A stretch of DNA of 64,000 nt from Acidimicrobiia bacterium. Its GTDB lineage: Bacteria; Actinomycetota; Acidimicrobiia; Spongiisociales; UBA11373. Both the position numbers and the translations under genes were made by a program. Positions within the stretch are counted from its first letter, which is position 1; each line of letters starts with the position of its first letter. The DNA lies in NCBI GenBank assembly GCA_029263095.1, contig JAJCYA010000019.1, forward strand, positions 1 to 64,000. The letters are read 5' to 3'. The notes under the pieces are model-generated. The model made no database searches. It had not been told where the DNA came from and worked only from the letters and a program-made list of their open reading frames with translations. Shown here piece after piece: positions 1 through 7,978 of this stretch.

Positions 1-95
1 CGAGCTGGTGGGGAGGAAAGCTCACACCACCCCCCCACCAAACGACTCCGCCGATTGACTTCCACAAAGGGGAGAGTGTCAGAAACACTGAGCCC
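1..95. repeat. 95-bp intergenic direct repeat, copy 1
   Basis: First of two near-identical copies; the other is at 143-237. The copies share the opening CGAGCTGGTGGGG, a CCCCCCACCAAACG block, AAAGGGGAGAGT and the closing GTCAGAAACACTGAGCCC. Within each copy CTGGTGGGG and CCCCACCA can pair, so a transcript would fold into a hairpin. No protein is encoded. The copy may be cut by the window edge, so the repeat may extend further left. It looks like a dispersed intergenic element rather than a gene fragment. Confidence 0.8.
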
Positions 96-142
96 ACTCC
101 CTCTGAACTACTCCACCCTGGAGGGGGAGTCAGCGAGCAAAG

Positions 143-237
143 CGAGCTGGTGGGGGGGAAAGCTCAGGAACCCCCCACCAAACGCCTACGGCGTTTGACT
201 CCCCCCAAAGGGGAGAGTTGTCAGAAACACTGAGCCC
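143..237. repeat. 95-bp intergenic direct repeat, copy 2
   Basis: Second copy of the element at 1-95, same orientation, separated from it by a 47-bp linker. It contains an extra perfect small palindrome, AAACGCCTACGGCGTTT (arms AAACGCC and GGCGTTT), which in copy 1 is mutated to a non-pairing form. The copy ends about 20 bp downstream of the prs stop codon, so it may also act as the prs transcription end. The stretch 1-255 holds nothing else that I can support. Confidence 0.8.
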
Positions 238-255
238 GCTGCGCGCTGTCAACCG

Positions 256-1227
256 TCAGACGTTCTCGCCCATGAAGATCGAGGACACCGACGTGTCTCG
301 GAAGATGGCGCGCAGGGTGTCCGCCAGGCTCGGTGCGATCGACAGCACGGTCAGATTCGGAAGATCCTTGATGTCGTCCGCCAATGGAAGCGTGTTGGTC
401 ACCACCACCTCATCGATCGGGGCATTCTTGAGTCGATCGGCGGCCGGCGGAGAGAACACGCCGTGTGTCGCCATCGCTCGGATACTCAGTGCACCACCTT
501 CCTTCAGAAGGTCGGCCGCGGACGTAACCGTGCCGGCGGCGTCGATCATGTCGTCCATGATGATGCAATGACGTCCGGCGACGTCACCGACCACTTGAAG
601 TGCCGCGACAACGTTGAGCTCATCCACAGAACGCCGCTTGTGGACGAACGCGACTTCGGCGTCGAGGCGGCGGGCGTACCGGGAAGCGAGCTTCACCCTG
701 CCGGTATCGGGAGAAACGATCGTGAGGGGGCGATCCACGGCCTTCCTGATGTGCTCCAGGAAGGTTGGAAGGGCCGTGATGTGATCAAAGGGCTTGCGAA
801 TGAACCCCTGGATCTGTGCAGAGTGGAGGTCAACCGAGACGATCCGGTCGGCTCCCGAGGCAAGCAGCAAATCACCCATGAGGCGCGCTGTAATCGGTTC
901 GCGCGGTCGGCCCTTCTTGTCCTGACGGGCGTACCCGTAGAAGGGAACCACCGCGGTTATGCGCTTGGCCGAGGCTCGTTCCAGCGCGTCCATCATGATC
1001 AACTGCTCCATGATGTGGAAGTTGATCGGGTTGGAGTGGCTCTGCAGCACGAAGCAGTCGGCACCGCGAACGCTCTCCTGGAAGCTGATCGAGATCTCGC
1101 CGGATGCGAACACCTTGCGGCTCACATTGCCGACTTCGACCCCGAGAAGCCCCGCCACCTCGGCCGCAAGCTCCGGGTTGGCCGACCCAGTGAACAGCAT
1201 GAGCCGCTTGCGATTCTTGGCCTGCAT
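256..1227 (-). CDS. prs: Ribose-phosphate pyrophosphokinase
   Basis: Makes PRPP from ribose 5-phosphate and ATP in the cytoplasm, feeding nucleotide, histidine, tryptophan and NAD synthesis. The 323-residue length is normal for class I enzymes. Visible signatures are FYGYARQDKK (about residues 96-105), the metal-binding SVDLHSAQIQGF (131-142), the flexible-loop SPDTGRVK (172-179) and the PRPP loop IIMDDMIDAAGT (222-233). The usual PRPP loop reads DDMIDTGGT; here TG is replaced by AA/G, a mild variant. I chose the ATG at 1227 because it aligns with family N-termini and lies 7 nt after the glmU stop with a purine-rich AATAGGGG upstream. An in-frame extension to 1380 runs inside glmU and is rejected. 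Co-transcribed with glmU, as in many actinobacteria. Confidence 0.97.
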   Translation of the reverse strand: MQAKNRKRLMLFTGSANPELAAEVAGLLGVEVGNVSRKVFASGEISISFQESVRGADCFVLQSHSNPINFHIMEQLIMMDALERASAKRITAVVPFYGYARQDKKGRPREPITARLMGDLLLASGADRIVSVDLHSAQIQGFIRKPFDHITALPTFLEHIRKAVDRPLTIVSPDTGRVKLASRYARRLDAEVAFVHKRRSVDELNVVAALQVVGDVAGRHCIIMDDMIDAAGTVTSAADLLKEGGALSIRAMATHGVFSPPAADRLKNAPIDEVVVTNTLPLADDIKDLPNLTVLSIAPSLADTLRAIFRDTSVSSIFMGENV

Positions 1228-1234
1228 CGCGCCC

Positions 1235-2617
1235 CTATTCGCCTTCCGACTCTGCCAACCGTGCTCGGCGTTCAGCGTAGCCGGGGAGCTCCTTTTGAGA
1301 CGAACGCTCCACTGCGAGCGCACCCTCGGCAACGTCCTTGGTGATAACCGAACCGGCACCGGTATACGCGTCGTCCCCAATCTCGACCGGGGCCACCAGC
1401 ATCGTGTCGGATCCGATAAACACCCGATCGCCGATCACCGTCCGGTGCTTCTTGAAACCGTCGTAATTGCAGGTGATCGTGCCCGCCCCGATGTTCGATC
1501 CCTCTCCGATTGATGCATCCCCGATGTAGGAGAGATGCGGCACTTTCGATCCCTTGCCGAGTGAGGTCGCCTTGATCTCGACGAACGTGCCGACCTTGGT
1601 CGAATCTGCCATCAGGGTGCCAGGACGGAGACTCGCATAGGGGCCGATCTCCACTCCGTCGGCGATCTCCGCTCCGCGCACAACAGAAAACCAGACCTTG
1701 CATCCAGAGCCGATTTGGGAGTCGCGCACCACCGTATTGGGGCCGATCTCGCTGTCGGATCCGACACTTGTGTCCCCCTCCAGGTGGGTGCCCGAATACA
1801 GCCTCACTCCCGCAGTCAACCGAACCGACGCATCGACGTACACCGACGCCGGGTCCTGCATCCACACCCCGGCCTCCATCCACTCGGCGTTGATGCGACG
1901 CCGCATCGCGGCGTCGGCGGCAGCGAGCTGCTCGTGAGTGTTCACTCCCTGGACCTCCTGCGGGTCGGCTCCGGCGACGGCGGCGACGCCTCCCTCCGAG
2001 GCCATGGCCGCAATCGCGTCGGGAAGGTAGTACTCCCCTTGCTCGTTGTCGTTGCCGATATCGGCCAGCGTTTCGACGAGACCGGCTCCCTCGAATACAT
2101 AGGTCGAGACGGCCACTTCCTGGATCTCGCGCTGCGCCTCGTCGGCGTCATCTTCCTCCACAATCCCACGTACCCGATCCCCAACTCGGATCACTCTCCC
2201 ATACCCGGTGGGGTCCGGTGCAACGGCGGTTAGCAACGTGCACCTGGCATCACCGTCGGCGTGCTCGGCGAGCAAGTTGCGAAGAGTGTCGGCGGTGATA
2301 AGTGGGCTGTCTCCAGGGATGACCAGCACGGTGTCGTCCGAAGTGTCACCCATCGCGGCAAGCGCCGTGGTGGCCGCGTGGGCAGTACCGAGTTGCTGAT
2401 CCTGGACGACCGTCATGACGCCGTCGGGCAACGCGGCTTCGACATCTTCGCCACCGTGGCCCACCACCACGATGACTTCATCGACTCCGGCATCCATTAC
2501 GGCGGCGGCAACCCACCAGATGATCGGACGGCCCGCGACCGGAAAGACCACCTTGGAGCGGTCGGACCGCATCCGGGTTCCTTTGCCGGCGGCGAGAACA
2601 ATCGCCCGCACGCTCAT
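1235..2617 (-). CDS. glmU: Bifunctional UDP-N-acetylglucosamine pyrophosphorylase / glucosamine-1-phosphate acetyltransferase
   Basis: Catalyses the last two steps to UDP-GlcNAc, the precursor of peptidoglycan. The N-terminal uridyltransferase domain opens with VLAAGKGTRM (residues 6-15). Its second half is a left-handed beta-helix made of hexapeptide repeats, containing VEIKATSLGKGSKVPHLSY and IGAGTITCNYDG near residues 350-390, which bind acetyl-CoA and substrate. The 460-residue length is typical. The ATG at 2617 starts directly at the nucleotidyltransferase motif; a longer frame would run through the tRNA gene and is rejected. The gene sits 20 nt after tRNA-Gln on the same strand and 7 nt before prs, so the three are probably one transcript. 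Confidence 0.97.
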   Translation of the reverse strand: MSVRAIVLAAGKGTRMRSDRSKVVFPVAGRPIIWWVAAAVMDAGVDEVIVVVGHGGEDVEAALPDGVMTVVQDQQLGTAHAATTALAAMGDTSDDTVLVIPGDSPLITADTLRNLLAEHADGDARCTLLTAVAPDPTGYGRVIRVGDRVRGIVEEDDADEAQREIQEVAVSTYVFEGAGLVETLADIGNDNEQGEYYLPDAIAAMASEGGVAAVAGADPQEVQGVNTHEQLAAADAAMRRRINAEWMEAGVWMQDPASVYVDASVRLTAGVRLYSGTHLEGDTSVGSDSEIGPNTVVRDSQIGSGCKVWFSVVRGAEIADGVEIGPYASLRPGTLMADSTKVGTFVEIKATSLGKGSKVPHLSYIGDASIGEGSNIGAGTITCNYDGFKKHRTVIGDRVFIGSDTMLVAPVEIGDDAYTGAGSVITKDVAEGALAVERSSQKELPGYAERRARLAESEGE

Positions 2618-2637
2618 GTCTCGATCTCCTCCCCGAG

Positions 2638-2712
2638 TGGCTGGGGGGACAGGACTCGAACCCGTACCTCGGGGACCAAAACCCCGTGTGCTGCCGGTTA
2701 CACCACCCCCCA
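2638..2712 (-). tRNA. tRNA-Gln (anticodon TTG)
   Basis: On the minus strand the gene begins TGGGGGG and its acceptor stem pairs with CCCCCCA, followed by discriminator G and an encoded CCA (2638-2640). The anticodon stem CGGGG/CCCCG encloses the seven-base loop TTTTGGT, giving anticodon TTG, which reads CAA (Gln). The T-arm is ACGGGTTCGAGTCCTGT. It lies between ispE and glmU on their strand, a classic place for this tRNA in actinobacteria. Confidence 0.96.
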
Positions 2713-2794
2713 AAAGAGCGGGTCGGGCGAGTGTACCGCCGGCATCAATAACCAAACACAGCAGCGCCCTCTTGCCGATTGCCGATCGCCGTCT

Positions 2795-3670
2795 CTACTC
2801 CACCCCCCACGGCGGTGGCGGGAGCGAACCGTCGGTTCCGGCTTCCCACCCAGCGGGAACCGGCAGCGTTGCAACACTCGATCGAACCCCGCGCACTATC
2901 GCGATGGCCTCTGCCGCTTCACCGAACGAGCCAAAGAGCGAGAACAAGGAGGGACCGCTACCCGACATGGCAACCGGCTGGCCCCAGGCGGCAGCGGTAT
3001 CCCGTACCCAATCACCGAGCTCGGGAGCAAGATCCACTGCCGCGGGCTGAAGGTCATTGACGAGCGGAGCGTGCTCGCGAAGCGAAACCGGGAGATGCCG
3101 CGCCTCGACCCCGGGACCTGTTGGCCCTTCGAGTTCGTCCCAACGACGATAGACCGCAGGGGTTGCCAGCTCGAACGGCGGCACGACGATCGCCAGAGCA
3201 AAATCGTCCGTAAACGGCAGGCGTTCAACCTCGTCGCCGATTCCCTCGAGGATCGCCAGTCCCCCTGCCAGGCAAAACGGCACATCGGCACCCAGATCGG
3301 GCGCCACAGCCACCGCATCGGCCGGTGAGCGACCGAACACTCCGGCTCCCAGGGCAAGGCCGAGGGCAGCATCGGCGCTCCCGCCGCCGAGACCAGCCGC
3401 CAGCGCAATGACCTTCTTCAGTTCGAGCCGAACGAAGGGTCGAGATCCGGTGCGCATCGCGGCCACTCCACGCCAAGCCAAGTTGTCCTCGCCGGCAGCG
3501 AGATCGGCTCCTCGGACGACGAACACATCGTCGTCCTCCACCAGGTCGAGCGACATCTCATCGCCCCACTCAACGGACTGGGCCAACGATCGGATCGTGT
3601 GCATCCCGTCGTCACGAGGTGCTCGAACCCGAAGACTCAGGTTGATCTTTGCAAAGGCTCGACCCTTCAC
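2795..3670 (-). CDS. ispE: 4-diphosphocytidyl-2-C-methyl-D-erythritol kinase
   Basis: GHMP-family kinase of the non-mevalonate (MEP) isoprenoid pathway; phosphorylates CDP-methylerythritol. The N-terminus MKGRAFAKINLSLRV carries the conserved AKINL motif. The ATP-binding glycine-rich loop is ALAAGLGGGSADAA near residues 90-103, and a C-terminal GSGPSLF matches the third GHMP motif. The length of 291 residues is standard. Its ATG overlaps the rsmA stop by 4 bp (ATGA), so translation is coupled. Having this gene means the organism uses the MEP route, which bears on the aconitase X genes at 39-40.7 kb. Confidence 0.96.
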   Translation of the reverse strand: MKGRAFAKINLSLRVRAPRDDGMHTIRSLAQSVEWGDEMSLDLVEDDDVFVVRGADLAAGEDNLAWRGVAAMRTGSRPFVRLELKKVIALAAGLGGGSADAALGLALGAGVFGRSPADAVAVAPDLGADVPFCLAGGLAILEGIGDEVERLPFTDDFALAIVVPPFELATPAVYRRWDELEGPTGPGVEARHLPVSLREHAPLVNDLQPAAVDLAPELGDWVRDTAAAWGQPVAMSGSGPSLFSLFGSFGEAAEAIAIVRGVRSSVATLPVPAGWEAGTDGSLPPPPWGVE

Positions 3671-4467
3671 GCCAACTCCGCCAATCGGAGGTAGTCGGTG
3701 GGAGACAACGCTTCCGCCCGCATCGTCGGTTCGATTCCTGCCCGCTCGATGACACCCGGAGCGAACCGATCTCGTAGCGATGAGCGGATCATCTTGCGTC
3801 GCTGCCCGAAAGCGACACCGGCGATTTCGATGGCGGTCTCCGCAAGGGGGTGAGGTGTCTTCCTCTCGATCAATGCCACCGAAGATTCCACCTTCGGCGG
3901 CGGCACGAACAGATGAGGGGCCACGCGGAGCACGACCTCGATCCTCCCGTGGAGCGCAACCACCACGGATGGCACGCCGTAGTCACGCGACCCGGGGGAG
4001 GCGGCAAAGCGCTGAACGGCTTCGCGCTGCAACATCACGACGATCGTCTCGATCACAGGCACGTGGCGGAGCACGTCAAGGACGATTGGTGTCCCCACGT
4101 TGTAGGGAAGATTGGCGACCAGCGCCCAGCCACCCCCGGATAACTCGTCAGCAAAGTCGACCGTGGCGGCATCGGCAAAACGCACATCGGCGCGGTCTCC
4201 AACCGTCTCATCGAGCACCGGTCGTAGCCCTGCGTCAACCTCGTAGGCGATCACGTCGCCACCGGCGTCGGCCAAAGCCCGAGTCAGCGTCCCGGCACCC
4301 GCCCCGACTTCGAGCACCTTCGACCCGGACCGCACCCCGGCGATTTCGACGATTCTGCGCACAACATTCGGCTCCGTAAGAAAGTGCTGTCCGAGCGACT
4401 TTCGGAGTCGGACTCCGTGGCGCTCCAGCAGCGCCACCGTCTGGGCCCTTCCGAGAGGATCAGCCAC
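3667..4467 (-). CDS. rsmA: 16S rRNA dimethyladenosine transferase (KsgA)
   Basis: Dimethylates two adjacent adenosines (A1518 and A1519 in E. coli numbering) in helix 45 of 16S rRNA during small-subunit assembly. The protein shows RKSLGQHFL near residue 20, the SAM-binding VLEVGAGAGTLT near residue 50, and NLPYN near residue 115, which is the catalytic motif of adenine-N6 dimethyltransferases. At 266 residues from the GTG at 4467 it has normal length. The GTG overlaps the tatD end by 8 bp; the longer frame to 4575 lies inside tatD and is not conserved-looking. The order tatD-rsmA-ispE is standard in actinobacteria. Confidence 0.96.
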   Translation of the reverse strand: MADPLGRAQTVALLERHGVRLRKSLGQHFLTEPNVVRRIVEIAGVRSGSKVLEVGAGAGTLTRALADAGGDVIAYEVDAGLRPVLDETVGDRADVRFADAATVDFADELSGGGWALVANLPYNVGTPIVLDVLRHVPVIETIVVMLQREAVQRFAASPGSRDYGVPSVVVALHGRIEVVLRVAPHLFVPPPKVESSVALIERKTPHPLAETAIEIAGVAFGQRRKMIRSSLRDRFAPGVIERAGIEPTMRAEALSPTDYLRLAELA

Positions 4468-5212
4468 GGAACACCCGGGTCGCCTCAGCCGTCGTGAGCC
4501 GCGCGACCTCATCCACCGACACGCCCCACACGTCGGCCAGCGCACCCCCGACCGAAACGACGTTTGCCGGCTCATTGGGGAGTGCCCTATCTGGAGGAGG
4601 GGTCAGGTACGGCGTATCCGTCTCGATCATCGTGCGCTCTCTGGGAACAACGGCTGCGGCTCGGCGAACGGTATCTCCCCCCACGAACGTGACGGGTCCG
4701 GCGAACGAGAAGGTCACCCCGAGACCGTCGAACCGCTTCGTCCACTTCGGGCCGCCGGTCCAACAGTGGAGTACCACCCGCTCGTGGCCTGAGCGTTCGA
4801 TGTCCTCATAGACCTCAGTGAATGCGTCCCGACAGTGAACGATGACCGGTTTGTCCAGATCCCGCGCCAAACCGAGCTGATCTCGAAACGCCTGTCGCTG
4901 AGCATCACGAGGCGAGAGATTGCGATAGAAATCGAGTCCGCACTCACCGATCGCGGATGCCTCGGCGGCCAGCGCCTCAATCGCGTCCCGTTGTCCCGGC
5001 CACTCGGACGCCTCATGGGGGTGGAGTCCGGCCGTCGCCAGCACGACGCCCGGGTGAGCAGCCGCAAGGCGAGCCGACTCCGCCGATCCCTCTGCATCGG
5101 TGCCGGGGCATACGACCCATTCGACCCCCACAGCGCGTGCTCTCTCCAGCAGGTCTGCCGGCTCGCGCTCGGACATGTGGAGGTGGCAGTGGCTATCGAC
5201 CCAGGTGGTCAC
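4460..5212 (-). CDS. tatD: TatD-family metal-dependent deoxyribonuclease
   Basis: TIM-barrel metallohydrolase; characterised members are 3'-5' exonucleases acting on DNA and RNA. The protein begins WVDSHCHLH (metal-binding HxH), then has GLHPHEA, GECGLDFYR, VIVHCRDAF, VLHCWTG and the C-terminal ETDTPYL, all expected ligand-bearing strands. The start is GTG at 5212, sharing 4 bp (GTGA) with the metG stop. A much longer open frame to 5926 lies antisense-free but inside metG and does not look protein-like, so it was discarded. Length is 250 residues, usual for the family. Confidence 0.95.
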   Translation of the reverse strand: MTTWVDSHCHLHMSEREPADLLERARAVGVEWVVCPGTDAEGSAESARLAAAHPGVVLATAGLHPHEASEWPGQRDAIEALAAEASAIGECGLDFYRNLSPRDAQRQAFRDQLGLARDLDKPVIVHCRDAFTEVYEDIERSGHERVVLHCWTGGPKWTKRFDGLGVTFSFAGPVTFVGGDTVRRAAAVVPRERTMIETDTPYLTPPPDRALPNEPANVVSVGGALADVWGVSVDEVARLTTAEATRVFRG

Positions 5213-6699
5213 GCCTTGATCCGCGGGAAGAGGGCGTCTCCCTTGACCACCGGAAGTCCTCCGGGGTATCCGCCCCACTGCGTGGCACCAGGCAGCCTGG
5301 CGTCGCCCGGTGACCCGGCGAGACCGATGCGCTCCCAGATCGTGTCCGAAGACGCCGGGATGGCCGGGTAGGCGAGGATGGCGACGATCCGAAGTACTTC
5401 GAGAGCATCGCCCATGATCCGCTCCAGATCTGCTCCAGGTTCCATCTTCCACGGCTCGTGATTCTCGAGATGCGAGTTGGCAGCTCCGATCAACCGCCAC
5501 GTCTCCTCCAGGGCGATCGAAGGTGCGACTCGTCCCCATGCCGTCGTTGCAGCATCGAGCGCGACGGTCGCCTTCTCGCCGAGCGCGCTGTTGGGATCGG
5601 GTGCCGGGCCCACTCCGCCGCATTTGGTGCCGACGACCGTGGCGACCCTGGACAGGAGGTTGCCGAGATTGTTGGCGAGATCCGCGTTGTAGCGCGCCAC
5701 CATCCCCTCGTACGAAAAAGCACCGTCGGGTCCGAATGGCTGGTCCCGCAAGAAGTGATACCGATATCCATCGACCCCGAAGTCCGCCACCAGGTCGGCG
5801 GGTGCGATCTGATTGAGTGCGGTCTTTGACATCTTCTCGCCACCGACCGTCAAGAAACCGTGGACCAACACACTGGTCGGCGGCTCGATGCCGGCGCTCA
5901 TCAGCATCGCCGGCCAGTAAATGCAATGGAACCGGAGGATGTCCTTACCAATCATGTGAACCGCGGGCCACATGTCACCAAACCGTGCCTCATCGTCGGG
6001 GAATCCCGCGGCCGTCAGGTAGTTCGTAAGGGCGTCAAACCACACGTACGTGACATGGCTCGCGTCCCACGGCAAGGGGATACCCCAATCGATCGAGGTA
6101 CGGCTGATCGAAAAGTCGCGCAAACCCTGCCGTATGAAGCCGAGCGCCTCATTGCGGCGGATCGTCGGTTGCACAAAGCCGGAATGTGACTCGTACCAGT
6201 CGAGCAGGGGTTGCTCGTACTTGCTCAGCTTGAAGAAGTAGTTCTCCTCCTTCATCTCGATCACCTTGCGACCCTGGCGCTCCAATTCCGGGACCTCGTC
6301 TGGCGTGACATACGCCTCGTCGGCCACCGAGTACAGACCCTCGTAGTGACCCAGATAGATGTCTCCGTTGTCGTAGCACCGCTGGAGCACTTCCTTCACA
6401 GCTGCGTAGTGCCGCGGCTCGGTGGTTCTGATGAAGTCGTCGTTGGAGATGTTGAGCAGATCCCAAATCTCTCGGAAACGAACAACGGTGCGATCGGCCC
6501 ACTCCTTGGGGGTGACTCCGTTCGCCTCAGCCGCTTGCTGGACCTTTAGGCCGTGCTCGTCGGTGCCGGTCAGAAAGAACGTTTCCTCACCGCACAGCCG
6601 GTGCCAACGCGCCAACGCATCAGCGGTGACCGTGGTGTACGCATTCCCAATGTGCGGCACATCGTTGACGTAGTAGATCGGAGTGGTGAGGTATCGCAT
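5209..6699 (-). CDS. metG: Methionyl-tRNA synthetase
   Basis: Class I aminoacyl-tRNA synthetase charging tRNA-Met. The HIGH-like motif is PHIGNAY near residue 14-20, and the KMSKS-like motif is EKMSKT near residue 290. At 496 residues it belongs to the shorter MetG class that lacks the C-terminal tRNA-binding extension, common in actinobacteria. The chosen ATG at 6699 gives the family N-terminus MRYLTTPIYYVND; an upstream in-frame ATG at 6726 would add nine unconserved residues. It heads the leftward metG-tatD-rsmA-ispE run and is divergent from the AbrB-type gene. A TACGCT hexamer lies 10 nt upstream of the start. Confidence 0.96.
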   Translation of the reverse strand: MRYLTTPIYYVNDVPHIGNAYTTVTADALARWHRLCGEETFFLTGTDEHGLKVQQAAEANGVTPKEWADRTVVRFREIWDLLNISNDDFIRTTEPRHYAAVKEVLQRCYDNGDIYLGHYEGLYSVADEAYVTPDEVPELERQGRKVIEMKEENYFFKLSKYEQPLLDWYESHSGFVQPTIRRNEALGFIRQGLRDFSISRTSIDWGIPLPWDASHVTYVWFDALTNYLTAAGFPDDEARFGDMWPAVHMIGKDILRFHCIYWPAMLMSAGIEPPTSVLVHGFLTVGGEKMSKTALNQIAPADLVADFGVDGYRYHFLRDQPFGPDGAFSYEGMVARYNADLANNLGNLLSRVATVVGTKCGGVGPAPDPNSALGEKATVALDAATTAWGRVAPSIALEETWRLIGAANSHLENHEPWKMEPGADLERIMGDALEVLRIVAILAYPAIPASSDTIWERIGLAGSPGDARLPGATQWGGYPGGLPVVKGDALFPRIKA

Positions 6700-6772
6700 G
6701 GCCGGGGAGCAGCGTAGCGTTGGCATCTCTCGGATCTACCCCAGGTCCACACACCGCAAGGCGGTCGCGATG

Positions 6773-6832
6773 TATACTCGCCGCGTTTGCGCGGGTGTAC
6801 GTCGCCGTGGCGGTCTACCCGTGTGCAAAACG
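6773..6832 (+). promoter_or_regulatory. Promoter and nested dyad upstream of abrB-like gene
   Basis: A TATACT hexamer at 6773-6778 is a plausible -10 box. Starting 6 nt later, arms CGTTTGCGCGGGTGTA (6784-6799) and TACCCGTGTGCAAAACG (6816-6832) form an imperfect dyad enclosing a perfect CGCC-GT-GGCG hairpin (6803-6812). This would sit at the 5' end of the abrB-like leader, about 30 nt before the start codon. It could be an autoregulatory operator or a leader hairpin; the sequence alone does not decide. Confidence 0.45.
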
Positions 6833-6860
6833 AGCCGCGACATAAGGGAATAGGGGTGCC

Positions 6861-7124
6861 ATGACCACCGGCATTGTGCGTAAGATCGACGATCTCGGAC
6901 GGATCGTGATCCCAGCAGAGATGAGACGGGTGCTGGGAATCAAAGAAGGTGACGAGTTGGAGATCACACTCGACGGCAATCACGTCGAGATTCGACCCCG
7001 GATCCCCACGATCGTCCACGAATTCTCGCTCGACGCCGCCGAGCCAATGACCATCGACGGCATGACGGTTGATCTCGCTCCCGGCGAGTACATCGTCGAA
7101 AGACTTCGGAGAAGTCGCGACTAG
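6861..7124 (+). CDS. AbrB/SpoVT/MazE-type DNA-binding regulator
   Basis: Small transcription factor of 87 residues with one SpoVT-AbrB swapped-hairpin domain at its N-terminus: GIVRKIDDLGRIVIPAEMRRVLGI, followed by GDELEI. The closest known architecture is Bacillus AbrB/Abh/SpoVT, which bind DNA as dimers or tetramers through this hairpin. The C-terminal half (from residue 50) is not recognisable to me and may be the oligomerisation or ligand part. AGGGG 5-9 nt before the ATG may serve as ribosome site. It is divergent from metG and convergent with rsmI. MazE-type antitoxins share the fold, but no toxin gene lies next to it, so a global regulator is more likely. Confidence 0.85.
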   Translation: MTTGIVRKIDDLGRIVIPAEMRRVLGIKEGDELEITLDGNHVEIRPRIPTIVHEFSLDAAEPMTIDGMTVDLAPGEYIVERLRRSRD

Positions 7125-7144
7125 TAGCGGCCGCTAGAGCGGCA

Positions 7145-7978
7145 TTACCCGACAGACTCCGGGCGGTCTATGACCGCCTCATAGAGCGCTCTTCTACTCA
7201 CTCCGATTTCAGCCGCCACTCGCCTGACGGCCACGGATGGTCGCTCCCCACCTCCAATAGCCGCCACTGCCATTTCGATCGCGCTATCGAGATTTGGTTC
7301 TAGAGGCGCTCCACCGGCGATCACGACCGTCACCTCACCCTTGACCGAACGCTCCGACCAATACTCGACGCCTTCGGCGACCGTCCCCCTCCAAACTTCT
7401 TCGTGCAGTTTGGTCATCTCCCGGCAAACGACACAGGTTCTCTCGCCGACGTGCAAGGCCAGGTCCCTGAGATCCGCTGCCAAACGGCTCGGCGCACAGA
7501 ACAGGACGGTCGTGCAGTCCTGGCGGACGATGGCCTCGATCCGCCTCGTACGAGCACCGCCCTTGCGGGGAAGGAACCCCTCAAAGAAGAACCGATCGCC
7601 CGACTCGCCGCTCAGAGCGATCGCCAGAGTCACCGCACTCGGTCCGGGAATTCCGGTCACGATGGCACCGACCTCGATGGCGGCACGAACGGCCGTCACC
7701 CCCGGATCGGCCACCGACGGCGTCCCGGCATCGGTGAGCAGGGCGACCGTATCCCCGTTGGAGAGACGAATGCCGATCTCAGCTGCTCGCTCGTTCTCGT
7801 TTCCGACAAAGAATGAGCGGACCGGCCTGTCCACTCCCAGATGCCGAAGCAGAGTGCGGGCGCGCCGGGTGTCCTCGGCGTAGATCATTGCTGCCGACGC
7901 GAGACCCTCCGCCAAGCGAGGCGGGGCGTCTGCGAGATTCCCGATGGGTCCCGCGCACAGAATCAGTGTTCCGACCAC
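7145..7978 (-). CDS. rsmI: 16S rRNA (cytidine-1402 2'-O)-methyltransferase
   Basis: Tetrapyrrole-methylase-fold enzyme that 2'-O-methylates C1402 in the ribosomal P-site, aiding decoding accuracy. Signatures are GPIGNLAD (residues 10-17), AEDTRRARTLL near 34, LLTDAGTPSVADPG near 79-92 and GIPGPSAVT near 108. The C-terminus carries the RsmI helix-turn-helix extension ending in SRRALYEAV. Length of 277 residues is typical. The start is GTG at 7978, giving VGTLILCAGPIGN after the initiator. It overlaps by 16 bp the end of the DUF192-like gene upstream, and is convergent with the abrB-like gene. Confidence 0.95.
   Translation of the reverse strand: MVGTLILCAGPIGNLADAPPRLAEGLASAAMIYAEDTRRARTLLRHLGVDRPVRSFFVGNENERAAEIGIRLSNGDTVALLTDAGTPSVADPGVTAVRAAIEVGAIVTGIPGPSAVTLAIALSGESGDRFFFEGFLPRKGGARTRRIEAIVRQDCTTVLFCAPSRLAADLRDLALHVGERTCVVCREMTKLHEEVWRGTVAEGVEYWSERSVKGEVTVVIAGGAPLEPNLDSAIEMAVAAIGGGERPSVAVRRVAAEIGVSRRALYEAVIDRPESVG

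Noticed and set aside
4460-5926. A 488-residue frame for tatD that would include 238 extra N-terminal residues.
   Set aside because: The extra part lies inside metG, in another frame, and is Arg/Gly-rich with no homology; the GTGA overlap at 5210-5212 gives the usual TatD length.
7120-7136. ACTAGTAGCGGCCGCT at the end of the abrB-like gene matches 16 bases of the standard BioBrick suffix (SpeI and NotI sites).
   Set aside because: The match begins inside the natural stop codon of a genuine gene, lacks the PstI end, and runs on into native intergenic sequence followed by rsmI. I treat it as coincidence rather than vector contamination; raw-read checks would settle it.
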